From NCBI GenBank assembly GCA_014773175.1, contig VXCM01000339.1, positions 62,001 to 126,000 on the forward strand: 64,000 nt of DNA, in the 5' to 3' direction. Positions within the stretch are counted from its first letter, which is position 1. Every line of letters starts with the position of its first letter. This document shows positions 1 through 12,111 of this stretch, piece by piece. Both the position numbers and the translations under genes were made by a program. This DNA is from Lucifuga dentata. Its lineage: Eukaryota > Chordata > Actinopteri > Ophidiiformes > Bythitidae. Below the pieces are notes generated by a model. It was not told the origin of the DNA. It was given only the letters and a program-made list of their open reading frames with translations, and searched no databases.

Positions 1-465
1 AGAGATGCACTTTGCGTGAAGAGAACGGGTTAATTCAAAGGCCAGAGATGGAAAATATGGACAAATCTGATGATTTTGTATTTTTAAATCATGGTTTGTC
101 CACAAAGTCCCTTTAGGAATAAAAGAGTTTGTCAAAAAAGAAAAAAGAAAATGCAGAATGCTGATAAAATTATAAATGCTGCAGACAAACAGGATACAAC
201 AATGTTACAATGCAAAAAGTCATTAATTTGTTTCGTCAAAGAAGCAAATGTTCTACATACAAAATTCTACTTAAAAGTAAAGAGTTCATTTGCAAAAACA
301 TAAACTGTTTTTATAAATGTTTAAAGTCATAGTTTTTTTTATTGTGCATTCCAGGTAATATCAATCAAACTATGAGTTATTTTGTTGCTACAGCAAAGGA
401 GAGCACAGGTGGATGATTGCGGGGTTTTTCTTAATTTTTTTTACACATATAAGCACTGCAAACAT

Positions 466-1110
466 TTAAAGGCCCATACCAGCCATTTTGTATGTTTGAG
501 CCTAATATATTCAATTTTCATACATGTTACGTTACTGACAATCATTTCCCAAAGGATAAAACCGTATTTCAGCTTCCCTGATATTTTGCAAAATCTCTTA
601 ATCTTTCAAAATCAAATTCAAGTGATACGCCTTAAAAATGAATGTTTCGCCTGCTAATAGCTACACAGCCTTATGAAGTCACGGTCATTTAAATTTTTCG
701 ATAAACGCAGGTCTTCTTTTGACGATATTCCCTGGTGGAGACATACCTTCACTCCGCGCTTTTTATTGCACTTAAATGCTAAAATTACAAAACTTCGAAA
801 AAACCTGAATATACGTCTTGTTCACAATGATGGATTACCTATTCCAAAAACATTTCAAGTATCAATAAATTGATTTTAATAGTGTACCAGAATGAACTGA
901 AACCAATGGCAGTCTGGAAGGTAGGAAAAACATTNTTTTAATAGTGTACCAGAATGAACTGAAACCAATGGCAGTCTGGAAGGTAGGAAAAACATTTTTA
1001 ACTCAGTGTTCCAGTAGTATGCTTTGGGAAGTGATTGTCAGTAACGTTATGTGTATGAAAATTTAATATATTAGGCTCAAAAATGCAAAATGGATGGTAT
1101 GGTCCTTTAA
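466..1110 (+). mobile_element. Kolobok-like MITE copy 1
   Basis: Ends are TTAA-AGGCCCATACC and GGTATGGTCCT-TTAA, inverted repeats continuing about 60 bases (GTTTGAGCCTAATATATTC on the left and its inverse on the right). Bases outside TTAA differ from copy to copy, so TTAA is the target duplication. Contains an N-joined 61-bp assembly duplication at 874-996. Confidence 0.85.
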
Positions 1111-2221
1111 AAACAGACTACAAAATGAAAATCAGAACATGAAAGTCTGTAAACTAAATGTCCTTTTTCAATAATCATGATGAATTTGTGTACTTTACCT
1201 CTGTAACAATGTTCTATAACAAAGAACAAGAATAATACTCCCATAAGCATACAATAGACAGAACTCCAGTTTCAGCCCAGCGACATAAAGAGAAATTTAA
1301 AATAAAACATATAATTACATAAAGGAACTCCTCGGTGGTGTTTAGACACAGCAGAGTGAGTGTAGCTGCTGCTCTGAGGAGTTCTGCTGTGTACCATTAA
1401 AGCAGCAGGCACATATTGTCTGTCATCTGCTGTGGGTAATTACCACGTTTTACACTGTCTTACCCTCTGTGGGTAATGTTCAGCGTCTGTAAGGAAGCGT
1501 TTCATACCAACACTGTAACCATTTGCCACTTTATATGAAACAGCTGCACTCTTTTCACAGGACAGGAATAAATAAGTCGTGTCCTCTGCTAAACACAGGC
1601 CTGCACACTCCGCACTGTAATAGCATGATATTAAAAATGCCCACAGAGACTGTTAAGTCACAACAGCACATTTGCACCAGGATGGGCGACCTTTTGTGAA
1701 TTTTAATGAGGCTTTTTCATGAGTTTCAAAGCAAAACATACAGAACATGTAGAATAATATCAGCTGGGAGAAAACCTAAGTTCAATGCTTCTGTACTGTA
1801 ATTCTGTGGTAGGTGAAGTTTATTTGATAATTTACAATTTGTATATTTTTATATCTGGCTCACTATATTTCAGAGGGAAATATTGTACATAATGACTTTG
1901 TAGGTGAAGATTTTACATTCAGCATCTTCAGTTTCAGTTTACTTTACATTTTATTGATCTGTTGGGGAAATTTGTCCTTCGCATTCGATCCGCTCTAACT
2001 GCTATGAGCAACCACAGTGCAGCACCTATGAAACAACTCCGAGTTTAGAGCCTAGCGCCTTGCTCAAGGGCATGGCAGGAGCATCTAATTCTAAGGGCAG
2101 AGAACCCGGCACTGTATGAAGTTGAAATTCGGCAGATTCATTGCTCAGGACCCAAGAACGTGCAGTGTTGTGTGTGAAGTTGTTCGGATGAGCGGTTCTT
2201 GAACTGAACTGTGCCGATGTA

Positions 2222-2657
2222 GCAGCCCAAAATTATAAGCCCCTGCCAAACTATACCCGGGTATAGTCTGGTCTAGGCCAAAATATACCCTGGGGTTTAA
2301 AATAGCCCAGGTTGGTTTATACCCTGTATATTTTGAGCTAGACCAGACTATACCCCACTAGTCCAGATTATACCCTCTTGTGTTTTTCATAAATTAGTCT
2401 GTATTTCAATGTCCAGAGTTTCTTTCCATCATAATTAAAAAAAATAACGTCACTGCAACATAGACTTTTTTGATAAATTATAAGGTTGTGCCATCAGGGT
2501 TAGGGTTATGGCTGAGTGTGGGGCTGTAATCTGGCCTTGGGGGGNGTATGATAGTTTAAATCACCCCGGGTATAAACTGGACTAGCCCAGAATATATTCA
2601 AGTCTAGCCCACTTTAACCCTGGGGATAGTCTGGGCAGGGGGTATATCTTGGGCTGT
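2222..2657. mobile_element. MITE with GCAGCCCAA inverted ends
   Basis: The left end GCAGCCCAAAATTATA and right end inverse ACAGCCCAAGATATAC pair, followed by a shared CCCCTGCC block. Both are flanked by TA. The interior is built from repeated TATACCC, GGTATAGTCTGG and CTAGACCAG units in both orientations. A single N sits at 2545. Confidence 0.6.
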
Positions 2658-3274
2658 TACACCAGTAAAAAGTAGTCCATGTGGCAGGATACGCAGTGGC
2701 ATGGTCTCAACATGACCCTGTACAGCAAACAATGCTGGTTCACAAGGACATGCAGAACTAAATTATGGCAGGCTGTGGCACACACCATGAAGTCTGAACA
2801 CGTTTTGAATGGGCATGCACTAGTTCACCTAATGTGCTTTTTTTGGGCGGTGGGGGAAGCTGTGGTTAGTGTTCCACCTGTTACTCCACCCCCATGTGTA
2901 ATCCCACCCCAACATCTGAAATACAGCAAAGGATTGTTGGGAAAATCCAAAAATCCCCGATCACTTTTGGTGGGTTGTTTAAAGTTTTCCAGCAAATACT
3001 TTTTCTTAAGTAGGACTTTTAGTTGTAATGCTGCATTTTTCTTTTTTTTCTTGTTTGACTATAATGAAAGATAGTTTTATTTATTTTAAAAGCAGAAAAT
3101 ATTATCTCTAGGAATTGTAGTTTAAATAGCATCTGTAGTTCTATTTTGCCTCTCTGAGGAACGAGTAACTCACATCTGTCCAAACTTTACAAGTCACGTG
3201 ATTAAGAATAATCTCAGGGGTCAGCCGAGGTCGTAGCGGGTCCCTCTGCCTCTCCTTCAACAAATAACTAATAA

Positions 3275-3287
3275 TGACCTTTGACCT
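3275..3287. promoter_or_regulatory. Perfect DR1 nuclear-receptor half-site pair
   Basis: TGACCTTTGACCT is two AGGTCA half-sites one base apart, the consensus for HNF4 or RXR heterodimers. Function not shown. Confidence 0.35.
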
Positions 3288-3350
3288 CCTCCCTTTTGCA
3301 TGAGAATTGACATCAGTATTCTGCAGCTCCCTCTATGGCAACTCAAGAAC

Positions 3351-3477
3351 AATTTGAAATGCCTTCCACATCCAAACTTGGATTTTTTTTTTTTAATGAA
3401 CCCATCCAGAGGTNAATTTGAAATGCCTTCCACATCCAAACTTGGATTTTTTTTTTTTAATGAACCCATCCAGAGGT
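3351..3477. repeat. N-joined 63-bp duplication (assembly artefact)
   Basis: 3351-3413 repeats exactly at 3415-3477, with one N at 3414. Likely unmerged contig ends. Confidence 0.85.
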
Positions 3478-4120
3478 GGGGGATGGGTTGCAGTTGGGAG
3501 GAGAGTGGAGATGGGGAGGTGAGATTTGGGCTCATCTGCATCACAGATTAGGGTGCTTAGAGAAAAATCAACCATCCATGATTCATTACATGTTTCCTGC
3601 TGAGGCTCTGAGATGGCAGCTATCCTAGCAACAGGATCCTAGCAACAGCAACAACTCTCCACCACCACAGCAGGCTATCAGAAACTTTGATGTCTGGTCA
3701 AAATTTAGCCAATGACAAGGGGAGGACATGCGGAAAAGGGATGATGTGTTTTCTCACTAGTTTTGCCAGACTGGGATGTTTTGCTTTGGCATCATGTGTT
3801 GTACCATTATAAAAAGCTCAATGTGACATGGTTTATAATGATATCTGGTTTTTGATGCATTTATGTTGTTATCAAAAATTGTTGAAATACAACATTGGAG
3901 CCATGTTTCAGCAAAAGGATCTTAAATCCACAATGATATAGTGAACCCAAGATCTAAAAAAGGCCCAGGTGAAGTTACCACGTCAACTGTATCCTGGTTA
4001 CATTGTGGCAATATAATTTTAAGATGACTTATTTATTTAGTTGTAACAATTTGATTTTATTTTTTATGGTGACAATAATTTTGTAGTTGCATGCAGGAGA
4101 GGATTAAAATATCCTAGACA

Positions 4121-4807
4121 GGTAAAAGCAGCAGAGTTGACTGGAGTCACATGACTTTGACTCAATTTGGACTTCAGTCAAAAGTTTGCTGACTTTTGAC
4201 TAGATATGACATAATCCAAATAAACTTGGAACTCTACTTTGACTTTGGGACCAATCACTTGAACTTGAGCCTTGACCCCTTCTGCAAATCAAAATAAAAA
4301 ATATATATAGCAAAAATTTGCAGTGGCATTGAATTTGTTCAAGGAAAATTCTGCCCTAAAGCTCTCCAGCTGTTGAAGGACTAGCAATGCTTGCAATTTT
4401 TTTTTTTAAATTTATTTATTGGAATTTTTCTATTATTTCAAAAAGAAACTGACCATTCATAGACGTGATGCTCACCAAGTGCAGTTTAATATTTGAGGGA
4501 ATAATGTTTATTATCTCAAACATAACTGTTAATCATCAGGTTTTGTTGCTACCTTCAAAAAACAAAAGAACAAGCATTCTTTCGCAACTCCAATCTTGCA
4601 GAGACATTTAACAACTAGAGAGTGAACAATTCTTCTGGCATTAAATTCTTATAGAGCGCATTATGACTTGTTAAAAGCTCAAAACTCAAAGTTTCACTTG
4701 TATTTGCCAATTTTGACTTGGGAAGTAACTTATGATTTGACTTGGGACTTGCGCGCCAAAAGTTGAGACTTATTTGTTACTTGTAAAACGACACCTCTGG
4801 GTAAAAG
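4121..4807. mobile_element. hAT-type non-autonomous element with 8-bp duplication
   Basis: GGTAAAAG occurs directly at 4121-4128 and 4800-4807, bracketing 4129-4799. The ends begin CAG and the inverse of the right end is CAGAGGTGTCG. The interior is rich in GACTTG/CAAGTC units, like a common fish repeat with CAGAGGTG ends. Confidence 0.75.
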
Positions 4808-5822
4808 TATTGTTATTTGACTTAAATATTGCTCAGGTAGTACTAATGTAAATTTTGTGATGAGGCTTTGTCATTTCTCCATCCCAAAAGACACTGAACA
4901 CACTACAGATATAAACTTTACGGAATATGCAAGGTTGAAAACAATAATATGGCATCTAGGAGCTAAAAACCATAAATAATTTCAGAAAATGTTTTCATTT
5001 TACTACTAACAATGGCTTCTACAGCCTTAAAAGCATGAATTCCCAGCTTGTTTCAGAGACATTTACCCTTTACTTTTCTCTAATTTCTTCATTTCGCTCC
5101 ATGTACGTGCACGTGTGTTGATTGCACACAGTGGTAGTTGGCCATTTTAAATGACATTACTCTGTATTTTGTCTAATGTTCAGCTCACAGTTTACGCCGA
5201 CATTTGGCTTAGCGGTGAGTTCAATTGGCAAACTGTTGTTTTACTTGTAGATCATCTGTTCTGAAACAAATCCCAGATCCCTTTCATTCCAAACTCATAT
5301 CCGACATTTGAGAAAAAAGAATCCTTCTCTTGGCATTAAGAAAAGATGGTTGCTGGCAAAATAATTATGCTGAAATACCAACCAATGAGCTACATTACAT
5401 GAAATACTTTCACTTTGGAAAGGCTTTTTTCATACCTGTTGCTACTGTATGTTTTCATGCACATTTTAGGCTGCTACATCTCTGCTGATGGTGGTGGTGA
5501 GGTCAAAGTTTCTGGAAATCCATCAAAAGAAGTGCAGCTAAAGATGAAGGGCTGAAGATGACTTGGGTCATACACTGGCAAGACTGAACAATATCAGCAT
5601 CAGAAAGATGTTATCATGAAGGCCCTGAGGGAAAGGAAGGGGAGATACAATCAAGAAATCCTGGAGAAGAACTAGAAAAAGACCCTGAATGCAACACTGA
5701 TGCAGGAATATGAAAGTCTATCATGAGATCTCTCTTTTTCTTCCACCTACAGTACGTACATACATCCTGCTCCACTCGCTCAGAGCTTCTCCATCGAGGG
5801 GTTAAGTGATCCTCAGACTCTC

Positions 5823-6469
5823 TTAAAGGACCATACCGTCCATTTTGCATATTTTAATATATTCAATTTTCATACAGGTAACGTTACTGATAATCATTTC
5901 CCAAAGCATACTCTAGAACAGCGATTTAAAAAAATATTTCCCTACCTTCCAGACCACCATTGGTTTCAGTTCGTTCTGGTACGCTATTAAAATCAACTTG
6001 TTGATACTTGAAACGTTCTTGGGATAGGGATCGCAAACAAGATGTGTATTCAGGTTTTTTTCAAAGTTACATAATTTTAGCTTTTAAGTGCAATAAAAAG
6101 CACGGAGTGATCTGAAAATGCTTCCTAGTGGTGCATTCAAGTGCTGTAGTGAAGAACTGACATTTTCAGATCACTCCATGTATTTTATGGCACTTAAACG
6201 CAAAAATTACATAACTTCTAAAAAAAAACCTGAATATATACATCTTGTTCGCGATGACGGATTACCTATCCCAAGAACATTTCAAGTATCAACAAGTTGA
6301 TTTTAATAGCGTACCAGAATGAACTGAAACCAATGCCAGTCTGGAAGGTTGGAAAAAACTTTTTAATTCACCGTTCCAGTAGTATGCTTTGGGAAATGAT
6401 TAAAGTAACGTTACCTGTATGAAAATTGAATATATTAAAACATGCAAAATGGACGGTATGGTCCTTTAA
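5823..6469. mobile_element. Kolobok-like MITE copy 2, foldback form
   Basis: TTAA-bounded. The two halves are inverted copies of the family's right end, about 300 bases each, around a spacer of about 40 bases near 6120-6160. The inner edge reads GAGTGATCTGAAAATG on one side and its inverse on the other. The transcript would form a very long hairpin. Confidence 0.85.
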
Positions 6470-8425
6470 CAGCTTTCTATGCTCATCTGAAAACAGCCAT
6501 CTGGGTCTGAGGTGATGGAGCACATGAACCTGCTTTACTGCGACAGTCAGAGATAAAAACAGGCTTTAATGAAGTTATAAAACAGCCCATTTAGCCAAAA
6601 TGTGTTCCACTCTGGATCTCTGTTTCTGTGCTAATGATCCTACTAGTACACAAACATAAAGCTCAAGGCTTTTGTTTAGATTTACATAAATCCTTTCTCC
6701 ATTCCCAAGACAAAGCAGCATTAATACATTTTAATGCAACAAATACACAAACAAAGCTTGAAATATTAAACACTGAAGAGTTTGGAGATTTAATATGTTT
6801 AGTTGGAGAAGAGACAACGATGATGTACAGCACTTGCCAAAACGAGCTCCAAAATACAATCGGCCCAAATGCCTACAGACCTATGTTAAATTATATTTCA
6901 CAGTTACTCATTTGACATTTAGACAAACTCAGCCGTTTCGGTCTGATGCCGTACAATTGCGTGGAAAGCCATTATTGTAGGTGGAGAGGTGTGAATCTTT
7001 CTCGTCCCTTCGCCTTTTTAAAAGGACACTTGCCATGATGGTTCCTCTCTCCTAATCTGCTGAGTNCCCCCACCCCCCAAAACAACTCTCACTCCAATTT
7101 AGCTCCACTTAAATCCCTGTCTGCCTGACAGCTGTTCCGAAATAAAGCGCACCCAGGTGGCTTTTTGTTTCACTGTGTACGTCCTATTACAACCTTCGTT
7201 TCAAAAGCTATTTCCTTTGACTTTTTCATTCAATAAAAGTCTTACAAATTCTCTCCGCGGTAATGGCTGTTCAAAGCTTGTTTGATATACAAGAGATTTA
7301 TGTACAGTTTCTGCATGAAACCAATTAGGTGTTAATGGGAAAAACATCTGTTTTCATGGCTTGTTCTGTTTCGTGTTGATTAATCCAGTCAAGTGTGGTT
7401 ATAAAGGTGATTACGCTTATTAATTTCAGCAGCACTGTGCATTCATTTAGGGCATGACCTCCTGTTTAAATGGCCTGAGCACTTTTTAAAATTATAGTAA
7501 CAATAAAGAGCCAATTGCATGTTGACCCATCTGCACAATCCCCCACCTCTCTGTTTTTGCATATATAAATAAAACATGTATGATACGATTTGTGACACAT
7601 TTTCTGCTGCAAACAGTTTCTGCAAAATGAAATGAAAAGTGAGGATCTTTTTAACAATGGTTTTGCCTTTTGGATGCCAGTTTCTTTTTGCTCTCACTGT
7701 CCTCTATAAAGGCAGATTTATGTAACATCATTCCTCTCTGTGCGGTGATGGGTGTGTGTAGGTGCTTCACTTCATTTGGGTTAAAATGGGTGCTTTTTCT
7801 TTAAAGTGAGGCAGACATTGAGCTGTGGCTCTTTGCTCCTCAGGAGGTCAACATTCTCAAAGTGGAAGTCAGTGGGAGGATTTCACAGTTTTTCCCAGTC
7901 AGAAACAGTTGTGTAATGACAGAGGGAGGAGGCTGTAAAAAAGGGCGATGGAGGGAGATGGGCCACTGCCTCGACACTGTTTAATTAAACCCTTGGAGAC
8001 TACTGCCTGCATGGGAACAAGGGCCAAATGAGTTGCTAGGTCATGTGCATGCGTTCTGCCACATGAATTATACAAAACACTGCAGGCTCAGTCAAAATAC
8101 TGCAAATACTTCTCCTTCCTGCCCGCATCACAGGCAAATCCATGGAATTTGTGTCCCAGCTTCAATTCAATTACTGCACTTAGGAGAGCAGTTGGTAAAG
8201 AAACATGCATGCAGAGACAAAGAGACGCAGCAGCACAGATGCAACTCAGGTGGCTTAGTTATGTTTTTAAAGGCGGAGTATGATTTATTCACAGAGTATG
8301 CTCTTTGATGCACTGGATTAAATATATATTGTGCTCTGTTTTGCATTTTAGTTGAAATATTGTACAAGAGCAGCTGTTTTCTGTTTACAACGATCATAAT
8401 GAAACCAAAATATGTCAAGTGCTAT
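6470..8425. other. Intergenic, no gene recognised
   Basis: Open frames here are short, unrelated to known proteins and without splice context. Mostly unique-looking sequence; one C-run N join at 7066. Confidence 0.5.
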
Positions 8426-8493
8426 GATATGATACAACGGGATATAACACGATGCGACACGATATGATACAATATGATGCGATACGATACTAT
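8426..8493. repeat. GATAC-type simple repeat, left part
   Basis: Imperfect GATAC/GATAT/AATAC units. It continues as the same repeat after the hAT insertion (10031 onward), so one array was split. Confidence 0.8.
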
Positions 8494-8532
8494 ACAATAT
8501 GCAGTAACGTGTGGTGAAATCTTTGCCTGGGT

Positions 8533-8623
8533 AGGCAGTGACCTATCAATGTGGCATCTGACTACATTCAATTAACANAGGCAGTGACCTATCAATGTGG
8601 CATCTGTCTACATTCAATTAACA
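8533..8623. repeat. N-joined 45-bp duplication (assembly artefact)
   Basis: Two copies either side of the N at 8578, with one base different (GACTAC against GTCTAC), which suggests two alleles or a read error. Confidence 0.8.
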
Positions 8624-8740
8624 AAGCAGCCCAAGTTCATATTATGCATGGATAATAAACAATAAACGCCTTTGTGTGGGAACAAGTTGGAGGGTGAGAG
8701 AGAGAAATAAAACTTGGTGCCAGTGTGCCAATAAGTAGAA

Positions 8741-8867
8741 AACAGCTTTTTCACTGCTAGAAAATATGCGCAAAAACACACTGACAGCCACACACAATCA
8801 GAANAACAGCTTTTTCACTGCTAGAAAATATGCGCAAAAACACACTGACAGCCACACACAATCAGAA
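8741..8867. repeat. N-joined 63-bp duplication (assembly artefact)
   Basis: Exact copies either side of the N at 8804, inside the hAT element. Confidence 0.85.
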
Positions 8868-9361
8868 ACTGGTGACGCCGCACCATGGATAAAGAGAAAA
8901 AAGAGAAAGAGATCTGTTTCTTTTATCAGTGCCAGCACACCAAATCGCCGATAAGTAGGAAACAGCTTATCCACTCCTACAAAATGCACCAAAGCCACAC
9001 ACAGTGCACCAGTAGCCTAACATCAGACAACATACACAAATCCAATAAAAGCGTTTTTAAAAGTGATACATACTTTTTTTAAAGGGATAACTTACTTTAT
9101 TTGTAGATGAAGTCCATGCGCCTATCCCTCAGGACAAAGATGTCAAAGACTTTGTTGTAAAAGTCCTCCTTGTTAGGTCCATTCCTCAGTTTCAGGTGTC
9201 TCCTTTTCAATGGAAATACAGTAAGAGCCAAGGATGAAAGTCTGTTTTGTTCCATTCTGTTACAGCTTTATGTCTTTATCCGCTTTAGCGCTGAAAAGGT
9301 CCTTTTGAAAAGAGTAGGCATGGAAAACAAAAAAGCTTGCTAGCTGGTTGCAGCCACATAG

Positions 9362-9766
9362 CTAGTCCTTCTTCTGGTACCACTCTGTTTGAAAAGTTCT
9401 TGTAATCTTTTGCCCCTTACGCTGGGTAAGATCCTGCAGGTCGGGTGTTGGTTTCCCATTAGCGACCACAGCTCTTTTTTCTTCATAAGACAATGTTGAA
9501 AATCTTTTTAAGTAAGAAATATCCACGTTGAACAGCCGCCTTTGGGCTATCAGCGCTACTAGCGCGATGCTAGCAGGTGCTACTGGGAAGCTGGCGCATA
9601 GCGTGAGGGAGTGTATGTCACGTGACATGAGGCAAGGTCGGTCTCTGCCTCGTCGTTGATCATTTAACACAGTGTGAGAACCGACTACGCATGCGCAAAT
9701 TACGTAAACGTTGGCCATTGGCAGCCCGCAGACAGAGGCACGGACAGCGTCTGCCTCAGCGCCCAT
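9362..9766 (-). pseudogene. hAT transposase N-terminal remnant
   Basis: 134-codon open frame inside the hAT element. The last third (from FNVDISYLKRF on) looks like a TTF-type finger region; a TAG stop replaces the expected tryptophan after QKKD. The first third is unlikely to be real protein. Not a host gene. Confidence 0.55.
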
Positions 9767-10038
9767 GGCGTTGAACGTGGCGCATTCAGGGCCGGCAGTT
9801 TTTCGGAGCTAGCAGTTGCAAAATAAGCATATACTTTCAAAACAACTATTCTGACTCATTTTATTGTATGTGTAAGCCTGAGACAAATTATGAATAATGA
9901 AATTTTAAAATAAAATTAATAAAATTATGAATATGAAGAAATTATCAATAAATACAACTATCATGCAATCTCAACATTTCTTTTTATTTTTGGTGAGTGA
10001 GGCACTGCCTACCCTGACTGCATGTTACTGACAATATG

Positions 10039-10228
10039 ATACGATACAACGCGATACAACGCAATACAGCGCAATACAACACGAAATGATATGATACAAT
10101 ACGATACAATACAACAATACGATACGATACAATACGATGTGATACAATATGTTACGACATGATACAACATGACACGATGCGATACAATAGAATATGATAC
10201 AATACGATGCAATACGATGCGATGATAC
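10039..10228. repeat. GATAC-type simple repeat, right part
   Basis: About 190 bases of imperfect GATAC, AATAC and CAACG units. Open frames on the minus strand here (runs of IVSYC) are repeat translation. Confidence 0.85.
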
Positions 10229-11609
10229 GATACGACACATCACTAAACAGAAAAGATGACTTCATTTAAGACATCATGTTTTACTTTAGGCATTTATTAG
10301 CAGGTGTCTGTAAAAAAACAAACATTTATCTGACTTGTACCTTTGGCTTGAGTACAACCTGTCAAGGACAAATCAGATAACAGCAAATGAATCAGTAAAA
10401 GGCAATCAGGGAAGCTAACATGTTGCTGAATTCACTCAATACAAAGAAATCTACAACAGAAAGAAAACAGTGACTTTGCAAGGAGTTAGTACTAATTTTT
10501 CTACATTATTTTACCGTTGTCACGGTAAAAGAGCGCGTAATATTCCTGCCAGAGTGTTTTTTATTCAGTTTTGATATATGCCGTTCAAAATATATTGTGC
10601 TCTTTCTGTATTAAGCTCCACTTTTCAAACGCTTTCATGCTGATTTACATTCTGTAGATGTCCTTCACCCTCTTTGTCTCATCCACCAAATAGCTTGACC
10701 TTCACTTATTCTCCCATTCGATACAATTTTAGCTCAGTCATTTGACAAACAAGGCTGCTACTATAATTTTCCATCCACTTAAACCTTTTCAAACCCAACT
10801 CTTTCTAAAAACGCTAGTGCAAAAAAGTAGCAAAGTCCAATCAAAGGAGATTAATTATTACCTCTGAGGTTTTGTGTGAGTTGAGTGTGCATTGTTCATC
10901 CACAGGGCCCACCCACAATAAATACAGCAATAGCAAACTGTATCTTGGACTAAGCCAAACATTGACGTGTGGCCTCTGTAGGCTGTAGTGGTAGTGTTTG
11001 GGTGAGTGTAAATAAATATGCAGAAATGTGGAGAGGGAGAATATTATTGATTTGCATACAGGATGAAGGATGGGAGTTACTGCATGCTCTGCAATGTGAA
11101 TCTGATCAACAAGAGGAGATAAAGCAGCCGCTGGCATGTTTGTCCTTGAAAACATAGCAAAATGAGCTAATGCCACTTTTGGCCGCATTGGGCAAGGGCG
11201 CTCAAAAAAAGGCGCCGATTCCACCAAACCGGGGGAAGAGTCGAGGCGTTCTTTTCTTTTTGGACTCTGCTTCCTTTAGCCACGGTTTCTTCCTCTTGGC
11301 GTCCATGTGTCCTGCAGGAAAAGACAATAAGCATTCAGATTCAGAAATCACGCTCTAATATTCAGCGGCGGCTCAGAACGCGCAGAAAACTCGAAGCTGA
11401 CAAGGATCCGTAATTCTTCGGCTTGTGTCGTTATCTCAAGAAAAGAATTAAGGCCTTTTGTTTGTGTAGCAGCAGGAAACACGCTCTGCGAAATTAAAGG
11501 TCCTCTGCTTAACTAACAAAGCCGACATTATAAAACATTCTGTGTGTGTTTCAGATAATTGTGCAGCTTTTGTGTATGACCTCCTGACCCCCAAGAGGAA
11601 AATAGAGGG

Positions 11610-11622
11610 TGACCTTTGACCT
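11610..11622. promoter_or_regulatory. Second perfect DR1 site
   Basis: The same 13-base TGACCTTTGACCT, in a unique-looking stretch (11380-11850) free of recognised transposons. Confidence 0.35.
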
Positions 11623-11829
11623 CTGTGGAGTAGAACAGAGCTGTCTAATGAACACCTCTGTCCTCAGTGTTTACATCTGCCAATCAGGCACGCCACTCTT
11701 CGTCATTATCCTTTGTGTGGCCGTCAGACACAAAAGCAGACAATTAGCTGTGCTTATTAAGGCTCTGCTCTTTAAAGGAAAGTTCTGTCTGCTGGTAATT
11801 AATCAGCTGCGTAGTTGCGGGCGGGCCGA

Positions 11830-11958
11830 CCTCTTGTTAGCGCCAGGCTCTGCTCCTCCTCTTCCTCCGAGGGGTTTTGGGCGGCGTTCCTCANCCTCTT
11901 GTTAGCGCCAGGCTCTGCTCCTCCTCTTCCTCCGAGGGGTTTTGGGCGGCGTTCCTCA
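11830..11958. repeat. N-joined 64-bp duplication (assembly artefact)
   Basis: Exact copies either side of the N at 11894. Confidence 0.85.
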
Positions 11959-12111
11959 GGTATCGCTGGTGCAGGCTGAAGCCAGGAAGTGTGTTCTGTC
12001 TGCAGTGACGGCGCTCTTCCTCTTCAGCACCAGTGTCTGTGGGGGTGGGTAGAGCACAATGCGTGGAAAAGCTATCACAGATGGAAACCAACTCATTGAC
12101 TCAGATAGTAC

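Larger units (their letters stand above)
8494..10038 (-). mobile_element. Decayed hAT element inserted in a simple repeat
   Basis: ACAATATG flanks both ends (8494-8501 and 10031-10038), an 8-bp target duplication. Inverted ends are CAGTAACGTG and CAGTAACATG, with a shared inner block GGGTAGGCAGTG. Minus-strand coding remnants resemble a TTF-zinc-finger hAT transposase: YLKRFSTLSYEEKRAVV and FQTEWYQKKD, then a stop and LCGCNQLAS, and near 9105-9160 a tail reading RRMDFIYK. About 1.5 kb, so most of the catalytic core is gone. Two N-joined duplications lie inside. Confidence 0.8.
10239..12111. other. Intergenic, possible conserved non-coding DNA
   Basis: No exon recognised on either strand. Holds the DR1 site at 11610 and the duplication at 11830. 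The text looks unique rather than repetitive. Confidence 0.45.

Noticed and set aside
3257..3575. Overlapping frames on both strands
   Set aside because: They arise from the N-joined duplication and T run; no splice signals or family match.
9362..9766. A 134-residue minus-strand frame as a host gene
   Set aside because: It lies wholly within a hAT element with a clear target duplication, matches transposase only in its last third and ends in a stop where a conserved tryptophan is expected.
10009..10243. Cysteine- and tyrosine-rich frames on the minus strand
   Set aside because: They are translations of the GATAC simple repeat.
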